Shown here: piece after piece, positions 53,301 through 64,000 of the stretch
How positions within the stretch are numbered: the first letter of the stretch is position 1
How the letters are laid out: each line of letters begins with the position of its first letter
Assembly (NCBI GenBank): GCA_015499995.1
Contig: JADNRV010000067.1
Coordinates: 124,001 to 188,000 of the forward strand
DNA from: Flammula alnicola
Taxonomy: Eukaryota > Basidiomycota > Agaricomycetes > Agaricales > Strophariaceae
Length of the DNA: 64,000 bases
Reading direction: 5' to 3'
The notes under the pieces: model-generated
The model's input: the letters and a program-made list of their open reading frames with translations, nothing else
What the model was told of the DNA's origin: nothing
Databases searched by the model: none
Program-made: the position numbers and the translations under genes

Positions 53301-54598
53301 CTCCTCTGCGGAGATAGATGTGGCCTGGATGATGAGATGGACGATGATGACCTCTTCAATGCCTCCAAACAGGACGTTCTCTCTCGCAATCTGATTACAG
53401 CAGTTGAAGAGCCTCCACCCCAGGACCAGTTTATTGAGGACCTCGTTTACTATCGATACGGCTTCTCTATGAATGAAGCCTCGTACCAGGCAGCAGAGCT
53501 ACCCAAACGGACAATCAAGAACTGGGTCATGGCATGCCGCACTGTGGGTGGGCAACACCTTGACTTCTCGTCGCAAGGTAATCGCCAGCCAATCATAGAC
53601 TTCCTCAACATTTTGGCCACCTCAACCCGTCCTTTTCATCAAGTTCCTGCCAAATACTGGGACCTCAGTCCATCAAATCATGCTCCACTTGGCGGTCATG
53701 AATGCCGCCATCTTCGTATTGAGGTGAAAAATTTTGGCCAAGAGAGTCTCTGCCTCCTCCATCCTCGAGACCTCAAATCCAGTGACTGCCCGACGTGGAT
53801 ACTTGCTGTTTCACCAATGATTGCCCTTGAATGTATCCGCCGGCAGTTGGGCCCTGATGCCTATAAATTGGCAGAGTACTTCGTTGCCAATGGGATGGAA
53901 TTCCGCACCCTTCAGCGATTGGCGTCCCAGCCCCCACAATTACAGCCAGGCTCTTCCTCGTTAGCTCCTGCATTGAGAAGACGCCCTCGGGGATACAATT
54001 TTGACACGGCAGACTTTGCCAAGTATCAGACTATGAGGGATTCATATCTGGAATCTTGTGATAGTGCTCGTCGTGCTCTATCTGTTGGGGGTGTCATTGC
54101 TCGTTTGGCCCGAGAGGTCTTGCCCGTTTCTGCCATTTTGGCTGGTCCTTCTCAAGATGCACTCAAAGGGAACCAGGATGTCTTGATATGTGACGGGGAG
54201 GTCTTTGTGGATGATGGGCTGTCTACAGCGACGAAGAAGATGCTCTGTGGCACCTACGAAGAAGATAATGGGACGGCTGGTAAGTCAATTCTATTTAATT
54301 CTTTTTAGTGATTATTAATCACCTTTTTCCAGGTGAAAAAGGGATGTATGCTTGGTTCCCGCTTGAGAACTCTTGGAATAGTTCAGGTCTGCAGGTCGGT
54401 CACTGGATGAACGAATGTGAGGATTGGTACAAGGAACACTTTCAGAAAATTCTTGATGGCAAAATCTCCCCTCTTCCAAGCTCGAAATGGCGAACAGCCA
54501 TGAGGTTGACTCAATTGGCTCCCAGGCTTCTCTACCTTATGAATAATGCCGCTCTGGATTTTCTGCAGTATTCACCATCTGCATGCCTTCATGACTGA
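50400..54598 (+). pseudogene. Gene B: paralogue of gene A, disrupted
   Basis: Same domain order as gene A. N-terminal part (FDSPFFGPLM, KQWKVFEKALRLTAEGLLSY) with frameshifts near 50705 and 50855; AYAAVKDSIDAFVVYVAYLS up to NLSWT at 50982. There a 1,150-bp hAT element interrupts, and coding resumes in frame at 52141 (PLSLQTLLKEAHINVHAAWA). In-frame stops follow: TGA 52411-52413 and TAG 52483-52485. Then come FFARRATGSKAREATENAHE, an acidic stretch, a long Pro/Ser-rich region with a frame change (53100-53330), and the conserved C-terminal domain (KYWDLSPSNHAPLGGHECRH, EVFVDDGLSTATKKMLCGTY). The last intron (54280-54332) is at the same position and phase as in gene A. C-terminal coding ends 54598. 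It cannot give a full protein. Confidence 0.8.
50983..52132. mobile_element. Non-autonomous hAT element with internal foreign sequence
   Basis: Starts TAGTGATCGACACGGGTACA and ends with TTCACTA; the reverse complement of its end begins TAGTGAATGGCCCGGGTAAC, giving an imperfect TIR of about 18 bp. Exact 8-bp duplications GTTGGACC flank it (50975-50982 and 52133-52140). Subterminal regions are packed with ACGGGTA/TACCCGT repeats, typical transposase-binding arrays of hAT elements. The central 850 bp (about 51130-51990) has no transposase but has exon-like frames and splice-like signals, so it may be captured host DNA (Pack-type element). Confidence 0.92.
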
Positions 54599-55140
54599 CT
54601 GCTGCCTGCCCTCTTGTTTTTGCAATCCTTATGCCCAATATTCTTTTACTCTTATTATATCATTCCAATCGGTCTTCCTTGCTCTTGCTCCAAATTGTAT
54701 CAGTTTACTACTAGGTAGACTTAGATATTTTCTAAGGCTTTTGATCAAATCACATCTCTGGCAGTTTATGTGTTTACCTATATCATCTTATAATAAGCCT
54801 ATTTATACAAAATGATACAGCCATTTCTGGAGGAAAGGTGGACAGCTAGGGCAGCCAGTTCCGATAGGATCACCAAGACCGAGCACGAGACGAGGTGAAA
54901 GGTATTGACCTGGCTGAAGAGCACATTATGTAGATGACGGTATTTTTTCACAATAAATGCACAGTTCCGGATATTGCAATGCTTTGCGCCTGGTTGTTGG
55001 ACACCTTCCAAATCACGAGTCCCGATTCTGACTGTTTCTGACTGTTTGCAGCCTGATGTTCTTGTTACAATGGACCATGTTCAATTGTATTGGTGAATAA
55101 GATTGCGAGCCAATATAATTGTAAATAAACTGCGTAAAGC
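54599..55140. other. No gene seen
   Basis: AT-rich intergenic region with convergent 3' ends of gene B and gene C. Confidence 0.4.
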
Positions 55141-58100
55141 CTACTGCCCCATACTGTGGAACTCGAGCAAATCAAATGGAGCTTTGGCCCTGATCATGAG
55201 TGCCTTCTTCTCTCTTTCATTGAAACGTTTGTACCATTCCTCATCGTAAAAGTTGATCGGCAGTCCTGGGGGTGCTCCTCGTTAGGTCAGTTGCATTCAA
55301 CCTTCTCTTTCGCGTCCCTGGTGCATTCCCAGTGATGTTCCCGTAGCAATTCTTGAAATTGTGACCCCGGTCAATGGTAATTATCCTGGAAACCAAACCC
55401 AGCTTTCTCCAGCTCATCTTTTTAGCAAAATATACTTTCTGTCACGGTCCGTCTTCGTCCTCGCTTTCGTCCTCGCTCATCCCAGCGGCTCCCAAAGTCT
55501 CCATTACATCGTCCAAATGTGCCCAAATAAACTGACCATCGCCCTTCTAGGACATAGCATTCTGGACGGTTACGCGGCTTCGAATTGCAAACCTCTATAT
55601 TGAACGAGAATTTGGTCAGACTTTAATCGAAAAGTTCGCTAGTATCACCTACTTCGTTTCTTCGTGAATTTCGCCGCTGGTTTGTAAGCACCCTCCTATG
55701 CTTCATGAATAGGTGCTTGCTCATTTGAACCTGCGTTTCTCCACTTGTTCGAGTCGCTTGCTTCACGTACTTTTTCAGTCTTCCAAGCCTGTCCATGAAC
55801 ATCTTTTCCGCATCTTCCTGCTGCTCTTCATCTCTGACGACGTAATTGGTCGCATATTTCTCGATAAAGAGCTTGAACAGAGCATAATTCCAAGGACCTT
55901 TGATATTGGCCCAGTCCGGAGCGTAGGGTGGGGTGGGTCCAGGTCCAGTCTCGTTCTCGTAGGTCTCGATAGTACGGTCGTCAGCCTTGTTCAAATTGAT
56001 TATATCTGCATCCCGAGCATGTCGTTCATCGTCGTCCGAACTGCTCTCTGGAAGCGAAACATCCATTAAAAAGCACGGAAATTAAACGAGAGAATCTCAC
56101 CAATTGAGCATTCCGTTGAGGAGTTGTATGCCTTTCGGGTGGTAGTTTATAGAGCCAATTTCGACCACCACCATACTTCTTCTGGCGAGAGGCCTTATCA
56201 CCGCAAAAAGGAAGGCAAGATATTTGTTCAGTCAAGTTTGACGGATCGGCGCTATCGAGACCAGGCCATCTGTGGAGATGCAATTGCTCCAGCTCCCAAT
56301 ATTTATCAACGAGCTCATTGACCTTCTGTTCGTTAGATTTTTTGCAGTTGTAGTGCCCTTTCATTTCGGGAAAAAGGAGTGCCACAGGTGATACTTCGGA
56401 AGATCAATATGCTACATAGGCCCTCCAACATCAGTACTACATCTCTAGAAAATGGTCCAGCGGCCTGGGGAGGTGCGTTCTGGAAGGGGAAAGCTCGCGG
56501 AAGGGCAAATAGTAATCGGGGTCGGCGACAAGTTTCTGATACAATTTGACATTATTGATCTTCTCGTTCATGACGATAACCTTGTAACAGTCCGTGAAGA
56601 ATTGTTTGAATAATTCAAGATGGTCTTGATGTATCTCTCTGACTTGCAGAGGTTCAGTGTCGATAGGCAATCCATGACCGGAGGCCTGTGCAGGAACAAT
56701 TTTTGAGCATATGTCTCCTGCCAAAAAGCTGCGAACCAGCGAAGCAATACGACCCATATTCTTGCGCATAGAAGACCGATTGTCGAATAGCGGATGGTCG
56801 GAAGGTGGCAAAGCAGCACAAGCATCGAAAGTAATAGGACCGGTGCCACGGAAAGTGCTCCCCGAAACGTGCATATAAATATCCCACATCGCATTTAGCA
56901 TGAGAGCATCATGGTCGCGCGTCGATAGGTGGATGAAGTAGGCTTTCCACAGCAAACGATCATCCGTAACACAATCCTCGCTCGGGAGGTCGATGTCAAA
57001 CGCACTGGCAAGGAAGATTGCTTGAGGATCCCGTGCCTTCATGCCTTTGTCCATAGAGTGAACCAACGAAGAAAGCCACGTCGCTGAACCATCGTAACCA
57101 CCCAGAATTTGACGAACTGTGTTTGGAACATATACGTTCAACTATGTCCAGAACGTGTAAAATGTAAACATTATTTCCTGCCGGAGGAGGAGGAAGTTTG
57201 CACGTTCATTTGACTGGTAATAACCTAGTCCTAGCCAACCCGATCGAATTATAGGAATAGATGTATTGGCAAGTGGCTTAGATACGATGGCCTCGTAGTA
57301 GCTGTTTAGCATGGATGTGTAAGGGTGTGCTTCAGTTCCATATCCACTAGCGGCCAGTCCTATGATGCTGTTGTAAACATCACTCAATTCACAGGATACA
57401 ACGCTACAGGTTATAGATTTGAAGTGCGTCGGCAATTCTGATTGAAGGATTTACTAAACGATGTACAGCAGATAGTGTTTTTTTTACCCACCAGCATGAA
57501 ATTCGTGCCCCTCGATAACGTCGCCACCTTGGTCACTATCGATGTCCTCGTCGATGACCCAAGGACGATCCGAAGAACATCCGATTGTATCAAGTTTATC
57601 CAAATCACGGCGAGATTTCTTGGTTCTCGAACGCGTAGCACGATGAGAAACGGCTAATGAAGTTCCTTCTCGTTGACCGCTACGCGGCTCAAAAGACGAA
57701 ACCAGTTTCAGATATCCATCACCGTCCCATTCAACGTGTGTCATGTCTTCACCTATATACTAATCAGTACGCGCACATATGACCAAGTGTTATTAAGGCT
57801 ATCACCTTCAGATTCGAAATCAAAATCCACCTCTGCACTTGTGAGAGATACCTTGCGCCTTTTAGTACCCGGTAACGCTGCTGCAGCATTTCATATGTAC
57901 TTAACCATGTTATAATTTGAAAAAAATGGCAATAAGACCGACCTAACGCGGTGGAAGGCCTCTTTATAGATTGAGCGTTACCAGATGTTGACGCGGATAC
58001 GGGAACGGGAACAGCTGATCCGGCAGGGATTGGTGCCAAGACAGATGCACCGACCGTGCCAGAAGAATGGTCGATGGCTAACGACGCAGAGGCAGAGCTA

Positions 58101-60066
58101 GTCACGCTAAGGGAAGAGGATCCTCCAGGAGCATTACGCAAGACGCGATATGTATTGTTCGCGCTGGTCACATTGGAAGCACTCTGCTCGGTGGTGTTGA
58201 TTCCGACGGCCTCGCCTCGACCCAAAGCAGCGCTCTGTCTAGTGACCGGGCCTCCGGAGGTGCTGGGCGTGTCATCAGGTGGAGATGTAGTCGCTGAAGC
58301 AGCGGCAGCTTTGGAAGAACCGGCAGACGAAGATTTCGCTAGCTCGAAGTGAATACAAACTGTGTTTGAAAAATATGAAGCAGACTTACCAATGTTTTTG
58401 GACTTGCTTTTCTTCTTCCTGGCTTTCTTGGGAGGCTTCGGAGGCTGTGTTGGACGTCCATGTTTCTCGTATCCAGTGTAATTAATATTGTCGATTTTTG
58501 ATAAGTCGACCTTGCCCTTGACGACAGCAAACGGGATGTGGCTTGCGTAGTGCTCGTAGTATGTTCTCCATGCCTCGTAATGCTCAGTCAATATGTCATG
58601 CTGGCTGTTGAACCATTTTTTCACGCTCGACCAAATCGGCTGCTGCTTGAGCATTGAGAGATCGCCAGCCAGGACCCAAAACCCATGGACCCACGCGCCT
58701 TCGAGTGCCATCCCCAGTTACAAAAGAAAACGAGTGGAGAAAGGCGTCGCTGTCAACTCTAGCTTCAATCTCGGAATCCAGTTGTCCAAGTACATACACG
58801 GCGATGTTGAGAAATGCGCGACAAAGGGACGTCCTGATAGCCGATCGAGGCATCAAGGAAGGACCATCTTCGGTAACTGTAGAATGTCCCGCATGCCAAC
58901 GACGAGGGGCAAGTCTAAACGATATTGAAAATATTATTACGAGCAATGTTGTTACTAACAATCGGACCTACTCAGGCGCAATAGACTCGGGAGGTGCGTA
59001 GAAACTCTCGCGGTTTCCCAATGCACACAAAGGTGCCTTATGAACTCGCGTGGTCATACCGGTAGGCGGATAGGCAACCAGAGTTACCCGGGCTGCCCGC
59101 TGCATTTCCTCGTCAGAGACATCAGCAGATGCAATGAGAGGCGTTCCGGAATGTTCTCTGTTTGCTTGAAAACAGACAGACGTAAAAGGTTCTGCCATCA
59201 CGAAAACCCCGGCATACATGAGGCAGAATAAACCTGGGTTGAACGATGGTGGAAGATCTGACAAGCAGACCATGTGTGTAAAGTAGGCCGGGTTGTCTCC
59301 CTCGTCAATATGCTTCTCTCCAGCCTCGCCCATAGAATCAGCAAGCGTAGTCGCTATTAAGACCATAAATATACATATGAATCAAATCAACAAGAATGAG
59401 TACTTACACGAAGTTGGCAATTGAGCCGTCGCAATGTTGAGCTGAGCAGCGCCAAATATGTTGTTGTTTTCGATGCCTACAGCAGGAAGATTAAGGAGTT
59501 CCCCATTGGACCTCATTGGGTCCCGTCGCGATAGCTTGCATGGCCATTTCAGAGGAAACCTAACCAATCCTGTCAGCTACTAGATCTCCGAATAAATGGT
59601 ATACGCACCCGAAGAAGGTCTTCGCGCATAGAGAGCAACTCCGGGGTGTTATCCTTGAGTTTTCCATCGCGGCACGGTGCGGTTATCCTGGTCCACTTCT
59701 CGTGAGACAAACCATAGGAATAACAGCGACCGTTGCGGACACGGGAAGGCGGAGGAGAGGTTCGCTCAAAGGCGGTACCACCACTAATGATGCCGTGGGC
59801 GTCCACATATGTATAATAAAAGTAGCATGAAAAAAAAATCGACATACTGTATCACCCACTGTGCTCGCACTCTACAACATCTTTATTTTCACCCATAAAG
59901 TCTTCGCAAGTCGAGCCCAGTTTGAAATGCTCGTAAAAGGATATTTGGCAGTCTGATACAACTCGTCCTCGAGGAGATCTTCCAAATTGTAGAGTCACGC
60001 CGCCTCGGTATAGGCACACGCTAAGTCAGTCTTGGGGTAGCACGTGGTCTTGCGAGCCATCTGGCA
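55141..60066 (-). pseudogene. Gene C: multi-exon uncharacterised Agaricomycete-type gene with in-frame stop
   Basis: Read right to left: TLQFGRSPRGRVVSDCQISF, GGTAFERTSPPPSRVRNGRC, CLSDLPPSFNPGLFCLMYAG, GAWVHGFWVLAGDLSMLKQQ, a Lys-rich segment (PPKPPKKARKKKSKSKN), Ser/Ala-rich linker, LPGTKRRKVSLTSAEVDFDF, EGHEFHA joined by splicing to ELPTHFKSITC, then NVYVPNTVRQILGGYDGSAT, PLFDNRSSMRKNMGRIASLV, an Asp/Glu-rich part and a last exon ending DLLEFHSMGQ at 55141. A TAG at 57142-57144 interrupts the frame between FYTFWT and LNVYVPN; CAG to TAG would explain it. Many exon ends have good GT-AG signals. It could be two adjacent genes rather than one. The 5' side is cut off at the CACTA fragment (60072). 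Family looks like Agaricomycete-specific unknowns; basic stretches suggest nuclear location. Confidence 0.5.
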
Positions 60067-60071
60067 GGTAT

Positions 60072-62556
60072 CGTGAAACTAGGCCTGCAAGCCAATCTTT
60101 GAAGTCGAAGCTGACGAATGGTTTGATGGGGGTACGGATTTCGACGTCATGGACAAAGCGAGGTCTAGTAAGACCCGTTCCACAAGACGGGCTATTTGCA
60201 AACCGCTTATGGGTGCAGTGCCTTGGATACTCTGCGATAGGGCAGCCATCCTTGTATATCGGTTTGTATGTCTGGTGGCAGTTGGGATTCGGGCAAGCGG
60301 CGTAAATCGTGCTCTTTGCGTCAAGTCGAAATTGTCTGGTGGCTGCTTCAGGATCAACTGGAAGGTCGCTGAGGAGCTTCGCAGTTTGAGGAGAAATGTG
60401 ATCCTGCGATCCAAGAAGAGCGAGTCGTACGACATAGCCCATCATTTCCAGAACAAAGTGGCATCCAGAACGGGCAACCTTTGAGATAATCTGCAATGCC
60501 ACCATAGTAAACACTATAGCTTGTATGGCAGGGTTCACCCCGTTGAGAATGGGGTGATAATGGTGTTCTGAAAGAAGTCTGTAAGCATCCGGAAAGACAA
60601 GACAGTGCTGGAGTAGACCACTAACCAGACTTATACTCTGATGGACCGCCGTGTTCTCCCGGCGGGGCCAAAGGCTGCTGACCAGCCTGGATCGAAGCCT
60701 TTGTCCTTGTTTTCTTTGCAGTCTTGAGAGCTTGCAGGAGATTGTCAAGGTGCTCGACCAGTGATTGTTTCGTGGCAACCACCTCGTTAAAGCCCGATTT
60801 GAGGCGGAGTAGGTCCGAATGAAGATCTTGGACGAGTTGTAGATCGCGTTCCAAAGGAAACGGCTCGCCCACGTGACAGGGAGATCCAATAATTGCTAAC
60901 CGAGAGAAGGTGTTGGAGCTCAGTTCATTTAACCTCTTTTCAATTGTCTTCAACCGATCAAGAAACTCTGTGATGCGTTCCCTCTTGCTAGGCGGCGAGC
61001 GAGGCAGATTTGATGAGCGATGCTCGGCAATGTGAGCCTCCATCGTGTCAACATCCGCCTGAGCGGGTGATGCCAATGACCAAAGCCGACTTCCCGATTT
61101 CGTTGCGGGTCCGGAAGTCTTGTCCGCCAGAGACATGGATGCAACGAAAGACGCGATAGCCTGGTCAGCCTTCTGCAGCTCCTCGTCATGGGCCCTATTG
61201 ACCAAGAGCCGATAATCCGCCAGTCGATGTTTTTCGATAGTTCGTTTGTCGTGCTCGGTTCCGTGAGGTTGTTTTCCACAACCATGGCTGATACAGTCGC
61301 AGAAGAACGGCATACGGCAGAAATGAACAATTAATAAAGCTCTGAAGTCAGGAGGGTTATGTACTGAGATAAATCCCTCATTCCTCCAGTGGACAACAAG
61401 GTAACCAGGGCGATGTTGGATATGCAGGGAGATAAATGAAAAATACAAAGGGTACAGGGAAGTGAGGTTGGTGCATGCGATTATGCAGGCAACGGCGAGA
61501 CAACAATGAATTGTCTTGGCGAAATTTAAGGCTAACCAACAGAGTCACCCAAGCGGTCGAGCTGGAGGAGAAAATCGTTAATGCTGGCATAATGCGAATC
61601 AGTCTAAATGCCTTACCTTTTCGTCACAGCGTCACCGACGCTCACGGAGGCTTGCAACAGTCTCATGGCTACTGATAGGAGCCACGGCAGTAATGGCCAT
61701 CGTGAAACACGGCTGAAAATGATGGGTGATATTGCGCAGGTCGACGTGTCAATGTTGTTGGAAGATGGATGTTGTTTTCAACAGCGACTCCACCCAGGGC
61801 TGATAAAGGAATGTACAAAGCAGCAAGCAACCAGCAAGGAGAGCACAGGCTCATCGAATCAATCAGATGAGTGTTATGCCGTTGCCCGTCATTATTTGGT
61901 TTTTCAGATAACGTTCGGTAGGCTAAAGCACGTAGAATTCTGCAGATGGGGTTCGGACCTTGACGATAAATTTGGCCAGTTTCACAACGGATTGACCATG
62001 CACAGTCTCGTTGAATCAACCCTGACGAGCCTGGCAGGGGCAGGGATTGACAGAATGAAGGGCGATGGGATTGATCCCATGAGGGGCGGACGATAGGTGA
62101 GCGGCGTACACGGATAGCGCCGACTCCAGCGACCCGTATGTGGAGGGAGAAACCGTAGGAACAAATCACAATCTTCAAGGTTGGAGCGACACTGTCACCG
62201 AGGCCTTGGGACACCGTAAGTGGTGTCAGATGTGGGATGCTGAGGCGACGTGGTTCTCGTTGTCAGCAAGCTTGAGGTTGAGGTTCACCTCGAAAACCAC
62301 TGCAAAGGAGGTCCTTGGATATAGTTGTCCACATAACGAGCTCATCGAATCAATCCAGATGAGTGAACGTCGTGGTGCAGGTTGCATAGTAGTTTGCAGG
62401 CGATGAGTTCTTGAGCTAGATGGGAGTTGCGCTGAATAACGGGGTTACACGATTGGTAGTATAGGTGGATAAACGACAACCTCTCCTAACCGAATCGGAC
62501 TCAAGACGCTGCAAAGGGCTATCCCATCACAAACGCCAGTGACCCTGCTAGAAGAT
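60072..62556 (-). mobile_element. CACTA copy 3, 5' half only
   Basis: Nearly identical to 14266-16750 of copy 1, including the ATG (near 61313), FCDCISHGCGK start, the zinc-finger-like region (CPNPNCHQTY) and one subterminal repeat with a hairpin unit. It breaks at 60072, joining gene C, so its open frame runs into 14 foreign residues. One difference changes the codon in SPCRVGEP to SPCHVGEP. Confidence 0.9.
62505..62540. repeat. Hairpin repeat
   Basis: GACGCTGCAAAGGGCTATCC, then ATCACAAACGCC; same unit as 16700. Confidence 0.6.
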
Positions 62557-62613
62557 GGTATCGAGGGTTTTCCCTCATGCAAGGATCTGTCACAGGGGGC
62601 GATCGTGGTTGAG

Positions 62614-62679
62614 AAAAAAAGCGACCTGCTGTTTGGCTCAACCATCTTGCACAAACAACAACTACGCCTCTGAATCCTT
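62614..62679 (+). repeat. Repeat R2, proximal part, interrupted
   Basis: CTGCTGTTTGGCTCAACC to ACTACGCCTCTGAATCCTT. Continues at 63936 after an insertion. Confidence 0.75.
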
Positions 62680-62742
62680 AAGGTTCGTGCCAAGCCCCTT
62701 GTCGGCAATGCTTCGGCAGGCGTTTGTTTGTTTGTATATATA

Positions 62743-62775
62743 CTAGCCGCTTGGCCCGGCTTCGGCGCGCCTGGA
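62743..62775 (-). other. Possible Helitron 3' terminus, minus strand
   Basis: On the minus strand an imperfect 8-bp hairpin (GGCGCGCC GAA GCCGGGCC), about 9 bases, then CTAG followed by T. An ATTGGCTGCAGC stretch about 50 bp upstream resembles the 27.9-kb end. The hairpin has two mismatches and no 5' end was found, so this is tentative. Confidence 0.35.
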
Positions 62776-62989
62776 CGCTGCGTTTGCCCGACGCCAGTGG
62801 GCCCAGCTGCAGCCAATGAGAAAGCCCACATATCCCCCGTGGGAACTGCCAAGACACCACTTTCAATTGTTATAATAGATAGATTGCGGAACGCAATCCT
62901 GACAAGGGGCTTGCTTCAGAGTGACGAAATTTGGGGGCTTTGTTTTCGTCGACGCTTGAACCAGTTTGTAATCCTACCATTTAACATTG

Positions 62990-63850
62990 GCTGAGAGATC
63001 TTTTCTCAGACATCCAATACACCTATTGATAACAAGGAATTATCTTAGCGCTTGTTCATTATAATTATATGGCTCAGGCAATGTAGAGTAATTTATGTTG
63101 GAATATTGGGAGGTTGCGCGAGCGTGCGCGATGCACCAGTCAACGTGCGTCGGGATTCAATCCCGTGATTTTCATTGCTAGACTACATAAGCCGGTCAAT
63201 GTGTACTTTAGTCTCCATCCGTTTGCCTCCTACGCTCACAGAGGCCAACCGGAATTCAATCTTTCTATGCTTTCCTCAGTCCGATCTTGAGATGATCGCG
63301 CACTTTCAGATTTGATTTCAACAATTTAGGGTCCTTGGAAGGAGGCTTCCCTTCTAAGCATGCAGCCATCCTTGTGCCATAAAACATTTGCATCACATAG
63401 TTTTAGCATATATATCTCTGATTATGCAAAAAGATTGGAGCTTAGAACTACTTCAACGCCTAAAATCCTCCTCACAATACGAGAATCCATGATGCGCACT
63501 CGATCACGTGATGACCGCGACAGAAATTTGTGCTCGCCCATGATATGCACGCTCACCTACTTCCCAATAACGCTCGGTCTCAAGGTTTCAGCCAAGGATT
63601 GTATATATGTTCTATATCTCATATCAAATTTTCTTTTAATGAAAAACGCCCAGTAATAACCTTGTATTCATCACATATTGTCAACCAAGGATTTCACAAA
63701 ATGATTCTTGTATATGGACTGGAAATCTTTCGAGACAATTATTTTTATTAAAAATTACATAGAATGGTAGCTATGCATCCTGGCTTTATGATACAGTTCA
63801 CTTGAAGAAGAAAGGCTGAGACCTCGTTGAGTTATATACCATTCAGAAAG
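62990..63850. other. Interior of the TIR insertion; no gene
   Basis: Only short frames without motifs. A degenerate tRNA-like stretch may lie near 63130-63195 on the minus strand. Confidence 0.3.
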
Positions 63851-63935
63851 CCCATCAAATCCGTCACTCTGAAGCGAGCCCCTTCAACGAAGGTGTCCGG
63901 GAACCGGACCGGAGCAGGGGCTTGCTCCGAACCCA

Positions 63936-64000
63936 TGAATCCTTTCTCCTCCAAGCCCCACCCACCCGTTATACCCACCCCGTAAGTCCCCTTTTCTCGC
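63936..64000 (+). repeat. Repeat R2, distal part, cut by window end
   Basis: TGAATCCTTTCTCCTCCAAG, then CACCCACC and GTAAGTCCCC; the R2 intron-like donor is the last feature before the window ends. By analogy with R2 at 18 and 50 kb a gene A/B relative may lie beyond 64 kb. Confidence 0.75.

Larger units (their letters stand above)
62680..63935. mobile_element. 1.26-kb TIR insertion in R2 (hAT-like)
   Basis: Interrupts R2: TGAATCCTT occurs at 62671-62679 and again at 63936-63944 (9 bp, or 8 bp if the element starts with the preceding T). The left end reads (T)AAGGTTCGTGCCAAGCCCC; the reverse complement of the right end reads TGGGTTCGGAGCAAGCCCC. This TAAGGYTC start is shared with the MITE at 10855. 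Internally a second inverted pair (GACAAGGGGCTTGCTTCAGA near 62899 and its complement near 63864) suggests a nested element of the same kind. No transposase frame. Confidence 0.7.

Noticed and set aside
1..64000. Starship-type giant element
   Set aside because: No DUF3435 tyrosine recombinase captain was seen, and such elements are known from Pezizomycotina rather than mushrooms.
1..64000. Telomere or subtelomere
   Set aside because: No TTAGGG-type tandem array; repeat content alone is not enough.

Overview
The window looks like a transposon-dense, gene-poor stretch of a mushroom-forming basidiomycete (Agaricomycete). It shows about 50-90 nt GT-AG spliceosomal introns, no bacterial-type operons or ribosome binding sites, and several protein families that I know only as large uncharacterised expansions in Agaricomycetes. 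It also holds CACTA (Tnp2), MULE-like, hAT, Helitron-type and LTR elements nested in each other. No rRNA, convincing tRNA or CRISPR array was seen. All comparisons were made by eye.

Layout. 1-2.2 kb: a small-protein fragment, hairpin repeats, and a repeat (R2, minus) split by a poly(A) retroposon. 2.2-7.5 kb: repeat R1, a small gene (minus) and a WD40 gene (plus); this whole block is duplicated at 44.3-49.6 kb. 7.5-10.2 kb: a truncated Nudix gene, a minisatellite and two fragmentary genes. 10.4-11.4 kb: a tandem duplication and a complete hAT-type MITE. 11.6-16.6 kb: a degenerate CACTA element. 16.7-18.5 kb: hairpin tandem repeats, R1 (minus) and R2 (plus). 18.5-22.2 kb: an apparently intact 1,141-aa gene (gene A). 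22.8-24.6 kb: a CACTA 3' fragment. 24.6-28.0 kb: a Helitron-like segment with captured exons, itself interrupted by a 1.9-kb LTR element with identical 164-bp LTRs. 28-31.4 kb: small fragments, AT-rich DNA and R1/R2. 31.4-35.5 kb: a degenerate MULE-like transposase. 35.8-37.8 kb: a kinase-like pseudogene. 38.2-45.5 kb: a large inverted arrangement of R1, hairpin repeats and a shorter arm around an apparently intact 5-exon gene (gene I, 306 aa). 49.66-50.25 kb: R2. 50.3-54.6 kb: a pseudogene paralogous to gene A, split by a 1.15-kb hAT element with an exact 8-bp target duplication. 55.1-60.0 kb: a multi-exon gene with an in-frame stop. 60.1-62.6 kb: a CACTA 5' fragment. 62.6-64 kb: R2 split by a 1.26-kb terminal-inverted-repeat insertion.

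How it fits together. Three repeat modules tie the window together. R1 (about 1.2 kb) and R2 (about 0.45 kb) both contain intron-like GT-AG blocks and sit back to back. R2 lies immediately upstream of both members of the gene A/B family. A hairpin with core GGGCTATCCC occurs about 20 times, and its outer arms differ in sequence between locations while staying complementary. Only gene A, gene I and the LTR-element ORF look intact; most other reading frames carry stops, frameshifts, deletions or insertions. Several of the stops are the kind made by C-to-T change (CGA to TGA, CAG to TAG).
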